Assembly: GCF_024868665.1 (NCBI RefSeq)
Contig: NC_079908.1
Span: forward strand, 3,894,034-3,958,033
Source: Triplophysa rosa
Lineage: Eukaryota; Chordata; Actinopteri; Cypriniformes; Nemacheilidae
Direction of reading: 5' to 3'
DNA: 64,000 nucleotides
Shown: positions 35,304-46,711 of the stretch, piece by piece
How the letters are laid out: each line of letters starts with the position of its first letter
How positions within the stretch are numbered: the first letter of the stretch is position 1
The notes under the pieces: generated by a model
Database searches by the model: none
Seen by the model: the letters and a program-made list of their open reading frames with translations, nothing else
Told to the model about the DNA's origin: nothing
Made by a program: the position numbers and the translations under genes

Positions 35304-35521
35304 CACTCTAAAAAAATCTGTAAAAATAGGGCACAATATACTGTATTAATATGAAAGAATTTTCCGTATTCGTTTTTTAAAGTTGTTTTACCTGAATTTT
35401 ACATTTTGCACTGCATTCAATTACATATTAGCATTAATGGAAAGTCCGTAAAATAAAGAGAAAGTTAACTGGTCATTTTCTGCCTGTACTTTATCCGTTT
35501 TTTATGGGATTTTTTACAGTG
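35304..35521. mobile_element. TA-flanked MITE (Tc1/mariner-like)
   Basis: The ends CACTCTAAAAAAATCTGTAA and TTATGGGATTTTTTACAGTG are imperfect inverted repeats with TA on both sides (35302-35303, 35522-35523). Length 218 bp, no coding capacity. It resembles the copy at 58025-58430. Confidence 0.65.
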
Positions 35522-35758
35522 TACTGTACAGTTAATAAATATGATACCTTCAGTAAAAAGGTGATTTTATTTTTTTTCAATGTATTTTGACTGCTAATGT
35601 ACACTGAACAAAAAGTTCAGTGTAGCTTTCAAGATCTGTGAGATACCAACCATGCATTAAAGATTCACATTTCACTAAATGATCACAACAGCTAATGCTA
35701 ACACAGCAAATACTGTGACAGAGTCGATGTACAGTTTTTTATGGTAAACGATGTGCAT

Positions 35759-36926
35759 TTAAAGGCGCAGTTCTTGAAAATCAGCGGCCACTAGCGTTGT
35801 ATTATAGTTTTGCAACGAATCTCTGAGTCATTTGCCCACCCCTCCCTTACGACGGTGGCTGCAACAGTAAAAAAAGATGTAGTCTACTGAGACAGCGGAT
35901 AGCAGTGATATACAAGCAACGATGTTTCTTTGCAAAGGTAAGAAAATAACGTAATTAATCATTTAACATGTATTCTATTGCGAAAGTTACTGTTACAATT
36001 CTATAATTAGATATATTTCTTGAGTGCTATCTAATACACGCTGAGAGTAGTGAAGTAACTAAAGGTAGCTAATCCTAAATAGCAAGGCTGCTCAAAGCGT
36101 TTGATCTGACAGCGACATAGGCAGTTAGGTGTAAGTTAGTAGACGTTTGTCTCCCCCTTTGTAAAGTCAGGAACAACCGGAGTACGTAACGCAGGGACGG
36201 AAAAACATTATTATTCGGAGGTTATATGGTTATGTTATCATTTGTATAAAATGCTAACGTTACCGTTTCAACAAAACAGTTGTTTGGTAAACATTGAAAA
36301 TGTTGAATTATCTTACCAGTCTAGAAGAAAACAGGCAACTTCGGCGTCGCCTTGAAAACATTTGTCTTTCAACAGTGCCTTCCATCTGGTAATAGATACA
36401 CCGATGTTTATCCTGGATTTCTGCCGCCGTTTGTCTCTAATTCGTCTGGCAGCATCACGTTTGCGCTTCTTTGACGACGGAGATTCACGCTCTGTCGGCT
36501 CTTGTGCACAATACGCATGGTCCTCCATTTTATCAAAACTTCTAAGACAGAACAATCAGTTGCTTCAGCTAGACGACGACTACTCCTCCTCCTCTCCGTA
36601 CTACGACTTACTACTTTGTGCGTCTTCAACTCAGTGATGACGCAAGCTGTGTCTAAAAACACACACGAAGACCAACATATACGAAACGCGCTCTGTAGAG
36701 CTGTTTGTCCGTTAGAGCTTACTGTACAAAACATGGCTGCGCAACATAACAAATTCCATGTAGATAGGCCCGCTCCCTATGTAGATACAACTGGTTTATT
36801 CTAAGGTAATAAAAACATAACTTTTCATTACGTAAGGTTTTTATACACTTCTAAAGACACAGTTTTGTATGTTATATTGCATTTCTGATAATAGATCATA
36901 CAAAACATCCCGCACTGTACCTTTAA
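35759..36926. mobile_element. TTAA-bounded element with exon-like frame inside
   Basis: The left end TTAAAGGCGCAGTTC and the right end (reverse complement) TTAAAGGTACAGTGC define a 1.17-kb element with short TIRs. It carries the minus-strand frame 36313-36555. Superfamily uncertain; TTAA at both ends recalls piggyBac. Confidence 0.5.
36313..36555 (-). CDS. Exon-like frame inside TTAA element, unknown protein
   Basis: The 80-codon frame has a second possible start at MEDHAYCAQEP, a basic segment SSKKRKRDAARRIRDKRRQK and ends INIGVSITRWKALLKDK then DAEVACFLLDW, with GTAAGA following directly: a good splice donor. The last motif recurs, as I remember it, in many predicted fish proteins linked to repeats. 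I know no function. It may be the first exon of a mobile-element gene or a captured exon. Confidence 0.3.
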   Translation of the reverse strand: MFCLRSFDKMEDHAYCAQEPTERESPSSKKRKRDAARRIRDKRRQKSRINIGVSITRWKALLKDKCFQGDAEVACFLLDW

Positions 36927-38993
36927 GATCGTCCCACATATGCATGCATTAATGCACACACAGACACATATGTACACACTGTATAATACCGTTCAGTCAG
37001 GGATGAACAGAGAAGATGAGAAATGTGTCTAATAAAATATTAAGATTTAGCGCTCTTTTATCCTTACCATATGACCATTGTTGCACTAGTGAATCTATTT
37101 TTCTCTTTCTAGCTTCCGTCCTCTAACACACGTATTTGCTCATTTTATTTGCCATCCACAAGCAACCCTCCAAAAACGTCTGCCAATTGCTTCACGTGAA
37201 ACATGATTGCCTCGAATGAGATTAATGATTGGCTCAAATTATCACTAGTAATTCCAATGCAATTTCTTTGTCTGTTTCAAAAAAACACACATTCCCTTGT
37301 GGTCTGCACATAGCCAGACACACGTCTTTGTCTTTATACCACAGATGAGCAGCACAATGTTTCATCAGATGCTTCAACACTGGTATTGGCACAAATATCC
37401 TGTGGATAGACTGTGATTTAGTGTTTTTTATATCGCTCTGGCATGTGACCCATGTCTGAGACGCGCTATGGCACAGTGTAGATAGAGCGAATCTTGCTGG
37501 AATGTAATCACAGCTAACATCTCGCCTGCTTTCTCTAGAGGACGGTAGAGGAGATGTGAGCCATTTTGTTGACTGAGGCACACACGTCTTTGTCATCACT
37601 TGGCTCCAACTCCCACAGCTCTGGCAGCAGATGCTTGACTGTGTTTTCTTAATCAACACCGCCCTCTATTGGTATGAAGGCTTATACTGCAACTGGTTGT
37701 TGTTTTTCTTAAAACAACAAACAATAAAACATGAAAAACAGTATTCTAGTTTTTGTCATATTCTTCATTGCGAGCAGAAAATGTGTGCTTTTTAATGTGT
37801 ACGGATACGCTAAGCAGCATAAGATACTTCTTCACTCCCGGCAGTGACATGCTTTGACTGTAGGTTTTTGGGTAATCAAATAAACAAAAAACAAAACAAA
37901 ACAATACAATAAAAATTAAATTAAATTAAAATAAAATGGTTTAGGTTGTTGTATGATCAGTTTGCTTTTGTGCTCTAAAAACAAGTCTGATTTGTTTTGT
38001 AAACTATGACATGGGGTGTTGTCGGTGGTTGCTAGGGAGTTTTTATGCAGTTGCTATGGTGCTCTTGCTACATAGTGGTTGCCGGGGTGTTCTGCTGTAT
38101 GTTGGCTCAAGTAACAACAGCCCACCTTTGATATTGGACTCTAAATATGGCTCAGCTCCATCTATCAGTGTAAGTCTATAGGATTTTTCTCTTTTTATCG
38201 TTCACTAGCCAGTCAGACTGCACACATAAAAATAACAAGACACATTTCATCAAGAAGCTACCATGATTTAAAATATCATTACAAATGGCGAGAGACACAA
38301 AATGTTTATTATTAGCTTCATGGGTTTAGTGCAAAGTATGGGTGACAAAAATAGTGCTGGTTATCTAAATTTTACATTAATGCATCTCCTCAAAGAGAAA
38401 ATGAGTGAGAAAAGTCCATACATGGAGGTAACCAACCATCTCTCTCTAATGATCCCCAAACCGGCCTTTGTTTCAGTTTTCATATACATTATGCTTTTGC
38501 AGATGCTTATATTCAAAGTGACATACGATGCTTTTAAGTTACATTTTTTTATGAACACATGCTGCCCCCTTACGAAACAAAATTATATTGGAATATACTG
38601 GAAAATATAATTTATATGTATAGGCCTAAGGGTTGTGATGCACTTCTCTACCATTTACATTTTAAAAAATGTAAAATGAGTGTGGCCAATCATCTTTTCC
38701 AGTCAAGACCTGAAAATCCATGTATATGATTACAAACCAGAAAGATGCTTTTTGCTTTTACGTATGAGTAGATGTGATGCCAGATCTATCAGTTTCCTCT
38801 GCCGTCTTCAGGCTCCCATGAGGAATTCTTCATTTACATTTTTAAACTGCGTTTACATCATAAATCTGAATCATGAATCATGTTTCGCTGTGTGAAGTTT
38901 GGGAAATGTTACAGATTAGCTTCATACAAATATCCAAACATTTTGTTTTGCAGTGTTGCACGGACATGAACTAGTTATTAAACACTGTTTTGG
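36927..38993. other. Intergenic, no supported feature
   Basis: Only frames without domains (37234-37659 minus, 38302-38610 plus). A block near 38488-38550 resembles a decayed SINE tail. A C11 run at 39029-39040 precedes the DIRS junction. Confidence 0.4.
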
Positions 38994-40253
38994 ATGCTGA
39001 TTTTCTCATATCTCAGTTTCCAATGCCAAACCCCCCCCCCATATGGGGGTGATATGGGGATCACTGTGAACGTTAACCAGCCAGCCGCAGGCTCACGGTC
39101 CGTTCATGCCCCGTCTCGCTCGTCTGACCATCCCTTAAAAGACGGTCCTACCCCGTCTTGTTCCTCCGCCACGTACTCGGAAGTGCGTGACGAAGATGAG
39201 ATGTCGATCACAGCATCGGAGGGCGATCTTTTGGCATCCGACCCCGAAGATTCCTCAGAGCTCCCTCCCCCGGGGGGTCGAGCCCAGGAAGAAGCGGACG
39301 TTGAGATGTCAACCATGCTTTTCCAGGCCGCCACGAGCATTGGGCTGCAGTGCACAGCACCGCCTTTACCCCAGCGCTCGCGGTTGGATACGTGGTACCT
39401 GGGGTCTGAGCGCGGCTCCAAGCCGCGCCCAGCTCCAGTCCCGTTCTTCCCGGAAGTGCATGAGGAGCTGAGTAAGACTTGGAACGTGCCCCTCACAGCC
39501 CGTTCCAATCAGAAAGGCTCAGTCGCCCTTACTTCCCTCGATGGTGGGGCGGCCAGGGGCTATGTCGAGATCCCCCAGGTGGAGCATGCTGTCGCGGTGC
39601 ACCTGTGCCTGCAGACAGCGGCCACCTGGAGGGCTCGGCCTAGACTCCCATCCAGGGCGTGTAAGCTTTCGGCATCTCTGGTGTCGAAGGCTTACACGGC
39701 TGCGGGTCAGGCCGCCTCCTCCCTCCACACCATGGCCATCCTGCAGGTCCATCAAGCCAAGGCGTTGAAGGAGCTCCACGAGGGCAAGACCGACCCAACG
39801 GTAATGCAGGAACTCCGTACCGCCACCGATCTCGCTCTGCGGGCGACTAAGGTGACAGCACGGGCCTTGGGTCGGGCGATGTCCACCATGGTGGTCCAAG
39901 AGAGGCACCTCTGGCTCAACCTTGCGCAGATGCGGGACGCCAAGAAGGTTCGCTTTCTCGACGCCCCCATCTCGCAGGGAGGGCTGTTTGGTGACACCGT
40001 AGAGGATTTCTCTCAGCAGTTCTCGACGGTGAAGAAGCAGACGGAGGCCATCAGACACATCCTGCCCTGCCGTGACTCGGCCGCCGTCAGGCCTTCGAGA
40101 TCCCGAGCGGCGTCTGCTTCCCAGCAGCCCCAGCCCTCTTCGACTCCGGTTCCGGCTCCAGTGCCCCCTTTTCAGGCTGCCTCCCGGAAAAGGATGTCAA
40201 AGAGGAAACGGCCTCCCCGTCAGCAGCCGTCGCGGAAGCAGAAGCGGCCCTGA
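38994..40253 (+). CDS. DIRS copy 2 gag-like protein, 419-codon frame
   Basis: The open frame covers the whole gag-like region; the first 17 codons are flanking DNA left of the junction, so the native start is lost or further in. It is Ser/Pro-rich at the N-terminus (SRSSDHPLKDGPTPS), has an acidic stretch DEDEMSITASEGDLLASDPEDSSE, a helical middle with alanines (residues 220-300) and a basic C-terminus SKRKRPPRQQPSRKQKRP. Structural RNA-binding role by position only. No zinc knuckle is seen. Confidence 0.65.
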   Translation: MLIFSYLSFQCQTPPPYGGDMGITVNVNQPAAGSRSVHAPSRSSDHPLKDGPTPSCSSATYSEVRDEDEMSITASEGDLLASDPEDSSELPPPGGRAQEEADVEMSTMLFQAATSIGLQCTAPPLPQRSRLDTWYLGSERGSKPRPAPVPFFPEVHEELSKTWNVPLTARSNQKGSVALTSLDGGAARGYVEIPQVEHAVAVHLCLQTAATWRARPRLPSRACKLSASLVSKAYTAAGQAASSLHTMAILQVHQAKALKELHEGKTDPTVMQELRTATDLALRATKVTARALGRAMSTMVVQERHLWLNLAQMRDAKKVRFLDAPISQGGLFGDTVEDFSQQFSTVKKQTEAIRHILPCRDSAAVRPSRSRAASASQQPQPSSTPVPAPVPPFQAASRKRMSKRKRPPRQQPSRKQKRP

Positions 40254-40475
40254 TGGAGAGACCCCAGGGAGATTGAGACTACCACCGGGCCCGATCCCAG
40301 CCACTCCATCGCTGGGTCGGATAGGGACGGTTCCTGCCCCGTCCTACCATCAGCTGGTCCCCCCTGGGGGGCCAGCGCCCACTTCCTCACAAAAAGAGTT
40401 TCCTCTCTCTCTGGGTTTTCACAGCCGTTCCCACCCTCTGGTCGACGGTGGACGGAAACTCGACGTTGCGTCACG

Positions 40476-41636
40476 GTGAAGCGCAATGTCGAGTATAAAC
40501 ACCAGCCTTCAGCACTCTCAGACAGACAGTGCGTTGAGCTGGACAATCGCCAGGCAGGAAAAACAGCAGAGCCGATCTCCTCCCCGGGGTCCTCCCCCGG
40601 CAAGGAATCCATACTGCTAGCTATTGAACCACCCTCCGCGGGGGCGATGAAGCAGATCAAACCTCTAGTCCCCCTGTCTCGGTTTCTGAGAGCTTGGTCT
40701 CAGCTTCCCAGACTGTCAGGCTGGCTGAGGAAGACGATCCGTCTCGGCTACGCGATTCAGTTCGCTACACGTCCGCCCAAGTTCAGGGGCGTCCTTTTTA
40801 CCTCAGTTAGAGGCAGGGATGCCCCCGTACTTTGGGCGGAGGTCGCCTCCCTTCTGGTGAAGGGAGCGATCAAGCCCGTCCCACCGGCCGAGATGTTCAG
40901 CGGATCCAAAAGCCCGTACTTCATTGTCCCCAAGAAAGGCGGGGGGTTGTGCCCTATCTTGGATCTGCGTGTTCTGATCAGACACCTACACAAGCTGCCT
41001 TTCAGGATGGTCACGCAGAAGCACATCCTGACGTCCGTCAGGCGTCAGGACTGGTTCATGGCAATCGACCTGAAGGACGCGTACTTTCATGTCTCGATCC
41101 TCCCTCGACACCGGCCGTTCCTGCGGTTCGCGTTTGAGGAACGGGCATATCAGTACAGGGTCCTCCCCTTCGGTCTGTCCCTGTCTCCACGAGTCTTTAC
41201 GAAGGTCGTGGAGGCCGCCCTCCTTCCCCTCAGGGAAGAAGGTGTGCGGGTACTCAACTATCTCGACGACTGGCTCATCTCGGCTCACTCGCGAGATCTG
41301 TTGTGTACACACAGGGACCTGGTGCTCCGGCACCTAGATCGGTTGGGGCTACAGATCAACTGGGAAAAGAGCAAGCTCTCCCCCGCGCAGAGCATCTCCT
41401 TTCTCGGTATGGAACTCGACTCCGTCTCCATGACAGCGCGACTGACTACAGAGCGCGCCCGGTCAGTGTTACACTGCCTGAAGCACTTCAGGCAGCCAGC
41501 GGTCTCCCTGAAACAATTTCAGAGGCTCCTGGGGCACATGGCATCCTCGGCGGGGGTGGTCCCCCTCGGGTTGATGCACATGCGACCACTCCAACACTGG
41601 CTACAGAGTCGAGTTCCTTGGAGAGCGTCCCCCTAG
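40476..41636 (+). CDS. DIRS copy 2 reverse transcriptase domain
   Basis: The 386-codon frame has the fingers-palm order of reverse transcriptases: PYFIVPKKGGG then AIDLKDAYFHV with the first catalytic Asp at residue 198, QYRVLPFGLSLSPRVF, and the YLDD box at residues 262-265, then INWEKSKLSP and FLGMELDS. This is the DIRS type of RT. It stops at 41634-41636, early against the expected RT-RNase H fusion. The catalytic residues remain. Confidence 0.85.
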   Translation: MKRNVEYKHQPSALSDRQCVELDNRQAGKTAEPISSPGSSPGKESILLAIEPPSAGAMKQIKPLVPLSRFLRAWSQLPRLSGWLRKTIRLGYAIQFATRPPKFRGVLFTSVRGRDAPVLWAEVASLLVKGAIKPVPPAEMFSGSKSPYFIVPKKGGGLCPILDLRVLIRHLHKLPFRMVTQKHILTSVRRQDWFMAIDLKDAYFHVSILPRHRPFLRFAFEERAYQYRVLPFGLSLSPRVFTKVVEAALLPLREEGVRVLNYLDDWLISAHSRDLLCTHRDLVLRHLDRLGLQINWEKSKLSPAQSISFLGMELDSVSMTARLTTERARSVLHCLKHFRQPAVSLKQFQRLLGHMASSAGVVPLGLMHMRPLQHWLQSRVPWRASP

Positions 41637-42478
41637 GGCAGGTATCAAGACACGTCGTGGTAATGACGGATGCCTCCCTTCAAGGCTGGGGTGCTGTGTG
41701 CAACGGGCATGCAGTGTCGGGGTGGTGGACGGGCCCCCGCCTGCGTTGGCATATCAACTGCCTAGAGTTGTGAGCTGTGCTACTTGCACTGAAGAGGTTC
41801 CAACCCTTCGTGCAGGGCAGGCACGTGCTGGTCCGGTCGGACAGCACAGCTGCCGTGGCGTACATCAACCACCAGGGTGGCGTTCGTTCACGGCAGCTAA
41901 CACGACTCGCCCAGACGCCTCCTCCTGTGGAGTCAGCAGGTGATCAGCTCCCTGCGAGCCATACACATCCCGGGCGACCTGAACCAGAGAGCAGACCGGC
42001 TTTCTCGTCAGTGGTCACCTCGCGGAGAGTGGCGACTCCACCCTCACGCGGTTCAGCTCATATGGGAGCAGTTCGGCCAGGCGCAGGTGGACCTGTTTGC
42101 CTCCCCGGACTCCACCCATTGTCCGCTTTGGTACTCCCTATCCGACGGTCCCCTCGGTACGGATGCCCTTGCGCACAGCTGGCCGCGGGACAAGAGGAAG
42201 TACGCCTTCCCCCCAGTGAGCCTCATTGCACAGACCCTGTGCAAGGTCAGGGAAGAGGAGCATCAAGTGCTACTAGTTGCGCCCTATTGGCCAACCGGAC
42301 TTGGTTCTCAGAGCTGATGCCTGACAACAACTCCCCCCTGGCCGATTCCCCTGAGGAAGGACCTCCTTTCTCAGGGGAAGGGCACGTTTTGGCATCCCAG
42401 GCCAGACCTCTGGAACCTCCATGTCTGGCCCCTGGACGGGACGAGGAGATCCTGAGCGCCTACCCCCGGCGGTGGTAG
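41637..42478 (+). pseudogene. DIRS copy 2 RNase H region, broken
   Basis: VVMTDASLQGWGAV (catalytic Asp), LRWHINCLEL and VLVRSDSTAAVAYINHQGG are RNase H motifs in a frame shifted from the RT, with an in-frame TGA at 41771-41773. After a further shift the frame at 41940-42317 gives IPGDLNQRADRLSRQW. So two shifts and one stop separate RT from RNase H. Confidence 0.75.
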
Positions 42479-42857
42479 AGACCTCACCAGGCTAGGGCCC
42501 CGGCCACTAGGAGATGTATGCCTTCAAGTGGCGCTCTTCTCGTCCTGGTGCTCTTCTCCGGAGAAGACCCACAGAGATGCTCGATCAGGTACGTACTGTC
42601 CTTTCTCCAGGAGAGACTTGAGAAGAACCTCTCCCCTTCCACACTGAAGTGTATGTTGCCGCTATGCCGCACATCACGATCCAGTTGCTGGTAAGTCTCT
42701 AGGACAGCACGCACTCAACTCAACTCAACTTTATTTATATAGCGCTTTTACAATTTTCATTGTTACAAAGCAGCTGTACATGAGACACATTGACTACAAG
42801 CAAAACAATCAAAGTTGTACCTGCAAAAACAAGAAAAGGTTGAAAACACAGAAGACA

Positions 42858-42984
42858 GACACACCCACACACAAAACACTCCACACACACAACACACACA
42901 CGCACCAACACACACAGACACAGAGACACACACACACACACACACACGTACGTACACAGACAAGTACGCACACACACACACGCT
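42858..42984. repeat. (CA)n-rich tract in LINE 3' UTR
   Basis: CACACA repeats mixed with CACACAGACA and ACGTACGTAC units; it sits between ORF2 and the 3' tail of the LINE. Confidence 0.7.
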
Positions 42985-43619
42985 CAGTGAGAGCACACAT
43001 TTAGGATAAAGGAGAGAGAAGCACAGGTCAAATATAGCAGATAATAAATTCCTATATGCAATATTAATTAAGTAAAACTTTAAGATTCTAAAGCAGCCCC
43101 CCCGGTCAGGCAGATAGTGCAAAAACAGTATGCAAACGGTGGCGAGGAACCCAAAACTCTAATCGAGAAAAAAAACCTCAGGAGAACCCAGGCCCAACCA
43201 GGGGATTCCAGTTCCCCTCTGGCAAAAGCTGCTGCCTCTGCACAAGCTCCAGAGAACTTGCACAACAAGGCTAAATAAAATAAATAAACTTAATAATAAA
43301 ATAAATTGTAGTTTAAGATTATCATTAATAATCTAATAGCATTTGAAGTTTTGTGGTGAAGACATGTCAAGAGACCGCGTCCTTCTTTATCCAGCTCTAT
43401 CATCTCAGCTCTTGTCAGGTCCCCACTTCCCATTCTCCCTCTACCATCAGGTCAGGCCATGAACTGCATCCTGCTCGCTGTGGTAACCTTGGAACAATGA
43501 GACAAGACTGGCTGAGAGTAGAGTACTGTTCTGTACTCTTTGATGCAACAAGTACATCAGTTGTGTTTTTGGTTCCGGTTGATCTAACTAATGCAGCCTA
43601 AACCCTCAGAAGATTTATA

Positions 43620-46579
43620 TTATGGAAGAGTAGTGTATGCAAGATTAAAAAGATGCGTCTTTAGTCTAGATTTAAACTGACAGAGTGTGTCTGCCTCCCG
43701 GACAGTGCAGGGAAGACTATTCCAAAGTTTAGGCGCTAGATAGGAAAAGGATCTACCACCTGCACTTGATTTTGAAATTCTAGGTATTACCAACTGACAG
43801 GACGCCTGAGAGCGTAATGCACTGAAGGACTGTAATACAAAAGAGTTCATTCAAGTACTGAGGAGCTAAACCATGTAAGGCTTTATAGGTAATAAGCAAG
43901 ATTTTAAAGTTAACGCGATGCTTTATAGGTAACCAGTGCAAGGTTGACAGAACCGGGCTAATATGTTCATACTTTTTTGTACGTGTAAGAACTCGAGCTG
44001 CCGCGTTTTGGACCAATTGGAGTTTTTGTAATAAGCCTGCAGGGCAACCACCTAACAGTGCATTACAGTAATCTAGTCTTGATGTCATGAATGCATGAAT
44101 TAACTTCTCTGCATCTGACATTGACAGCATATGACGTAGTTTAGATATATTCTTAAATGGAAAAACGCAATTTTACAGGTGTTGGCGACGTGGCTCTCAA
44201 ATGACAGATTACTATCGAATAGAACGCCAAGATTCTTTGCTGACGACGAGGGTTTTATGGAACATCCGTCAATAGTTAAACAGTATTCTTGGTTGTTACT
44301 TATAGCAGTTTTCGGTCCAATAAGTAACACTTCCGTTTTGTCCGAGTTCAGTAATAAAAAGTTGTTACTCATCCAGTTTTTTATATCGACTATGCATTCC
44401 ATTATTCGATGGAACTGCTGTGTTTCATGAGGCTTCGAGGAAATATAAAGTTGAGTATCATCAGCATAACAGTGAAAGCTAACTCCGTGTCGCTTTATTA
44501 TATCTCCTAGAGGTAGCATGTATAATGCGAAGAGCAGAGGCCCTAAGACTGAGCCCTGTGGTACACCGTACTGGACTTGCGATTTGCGTGACACCTCATT
44601 GTTTATTGCTACAAATTGAAAACGGTCGGATAAATAAGATTTAAACCATTTCAAAGCTATTCCCTTAATGCCGACATAATTTTCGAGTCTATGTAGGAGT
44701 GTGCTGTGGTCAATGGTATCGAATGCAGCACTAAGGTCTAGCAGCACCAATAACGAGATACAACCTCGGTCAGACGCCAATAGCAGATCATTTGTAACTC
44801 TGATCAAAGCAGTCTCTGTACTGTGACATGCTCTAAATCCAGACTGGAATTCTTCATTGATGTCATTCCTTTGGAGGAAGGAGCATAATTGAGTTGAAAC
44901 TACTTTTTCCAGAACTTTAGATATGAAAGGTAGATTCGATATAGGCCTGTAGTTCCTTAGTTCTCTAGGGTCGAGTTGGGGTTTTTTGACAAGGGGCCTT
45001 ATAACAGCCACCTTATATGCTTTAGGCACATGTCCTAATGTCAGAGATGAGTTAATAATACCAAGAAGAGGATCTATAATTTCTGGGAGCATCTCTTTCA
45101 GTAGATTTGTAGGTATAGGGTCTAGTATGCATGTTGTTGATTTAGATGATCTAATAATTTTAGACAGCTCATCTTGATCTACGGTATAAAATAATTGCAT
45201 TTTCTCCTTAAGGGCGCTGTAGTTAGTTTGTTCAGCGGGTTTCACTTCTGATTGCATTGTTATAATTTTTTCTCTAATATCTTGGATTTTATATGTGAAG
45301 TAGTTCATAAATTCATCACTGCTATGCTGATATACAGGATCAGAAGTCACTGACGATTTATTTTTTGTTAATTTAGCCACCGTGTTAAATAAAAACCTAG
45401 GGTTGTGCTGGTTTTCTTCTATTAGTGATGAAAAGTAGGCGGATCTAGAAGTTTTTAGGGCTTTCCTGTATTTTCGAATACTATCCTTCCATGCTGTACG
45501 AAATACCTCTAATTTAGTTTTCTTAAAGTTGCGCTCCATTTTTCGGGCCGCTTTCTTTAGAGCCTGAGTGTGTTCATTATACCACGGTGTGGGGCTGCCA
45601 TTTTTAATCTTCTTTAAACGTAGTGGAGCAACTTTGTCTAGCGTTACCGAGAAGGTGGAATTAAAATTTTCAGTGGTAATGTCAAGATCTTCAACGTTAT
45701 TTCTCATGATTTGAGACAATTCGGGCAGATTATCGAGAAACGCATCTTTGGTAGTTGAAGTTATTGTTCTACCATATTTGTAACAATGAGTTTTATTTGC
45801 AGCCGTAGGCCAGTGAAGCAAACATAATACCAGATAATGATCCAAATGTCTTCACTCTGCTGAAGGATTTTAACGTCGTCCACATTTATACCGTAAGACA
45901 GTATTAAATCTAAAGTATGATTACGAAGGTGAGTGGGTCCTGACACATGTTGACTAATGCCCATGGAGTTAAGAGTGTCTTTGAAAGCCATTCCTAAGGC
46001 ATCTGTAACGTTATCTACGTGGATGTTAAAGTCACCAACGACAAGGAGTCTATCTGCGGCCAGTACTAGTTCTGATAAGAACCCACCAAATTCTTTAATA
46101 AAATCTGTGTGGTGCCCTGGAGGCCTATATACAATAGCTAGAATCAATTTAAAAAGTGTTTTATCTTTAGTATTAGGTGTTGAAACATGAAGAACCATGA
46201 CTTCAAAAGAATTATATTTAGAGTTCGACTTCTGGGAAATGCTAAGAGAGTTATTGTAAAGTGCTGCGACACCTCCCCCTCTGCCTTTTAGACGAGGCTC
46301 GTGTTTATAATAATAATCTTGGGGGACAGATTCATTTAAAGCAATATAATCATCTGGTTTTAGCCATGTTTCTGTCAAACAGAGCATGTCTATTTTATGA
46401 TCTGTTATCATATCGTTAACAAAAAGTGCTTTATTAGAGAGAGATCTAATATTTAGCAATCCGAGTCGTAACAGTTGATTATCTGTATTTTGTTCATGTT
46501 TAGTTTGTTTAACGTTTATTAAATTACTTTCAAGAGGTTTACGCATTATTTTATGTTTGCTAATCCGGGGGACAGACAC
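43620..46579 (-). pseudogene. LINE ORF2: endonuclease and reverse transcriptase, three frameshifts
   Basis: From 46579 down the endonuclease shows LGLLNIRSL, LTETWL, IVYRPPGHH and VGDFNIHVDN; the frame is lost near 45840, at the SDH motif. The RT continues at 45845-44100 with Asp370 in LLDLSAAFD, GVPQGSVLGP and YADD at residues 460-463. Shifts near 44130 and 43850 then separate the C-terminal parts LIHAFMTSRLDYCNALLGG and SYLAPKLWNSLP, ending at 43620. The reading frame is therefore inactive although all core motifs remain. Confidence 0.85.
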
Positions 46580-46711
46580 AGTCTCTATTTTGTGATGTTT
46601 GGGAGAACGGATTACTACATGTTGTACATTTTGTGTATTCTGCGATGTGAGACGGCAAGCAGACAGTTGGTTAAGCCATACTGTCTGCTCCCTGACCTGG
46701 GCCCCAGCGAG

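Noticed and set aside
37234..37659. 141-codon minus-strand frame
   Set aside because: Shows no recognised domain, start context or neighbours; no evidence of coding.
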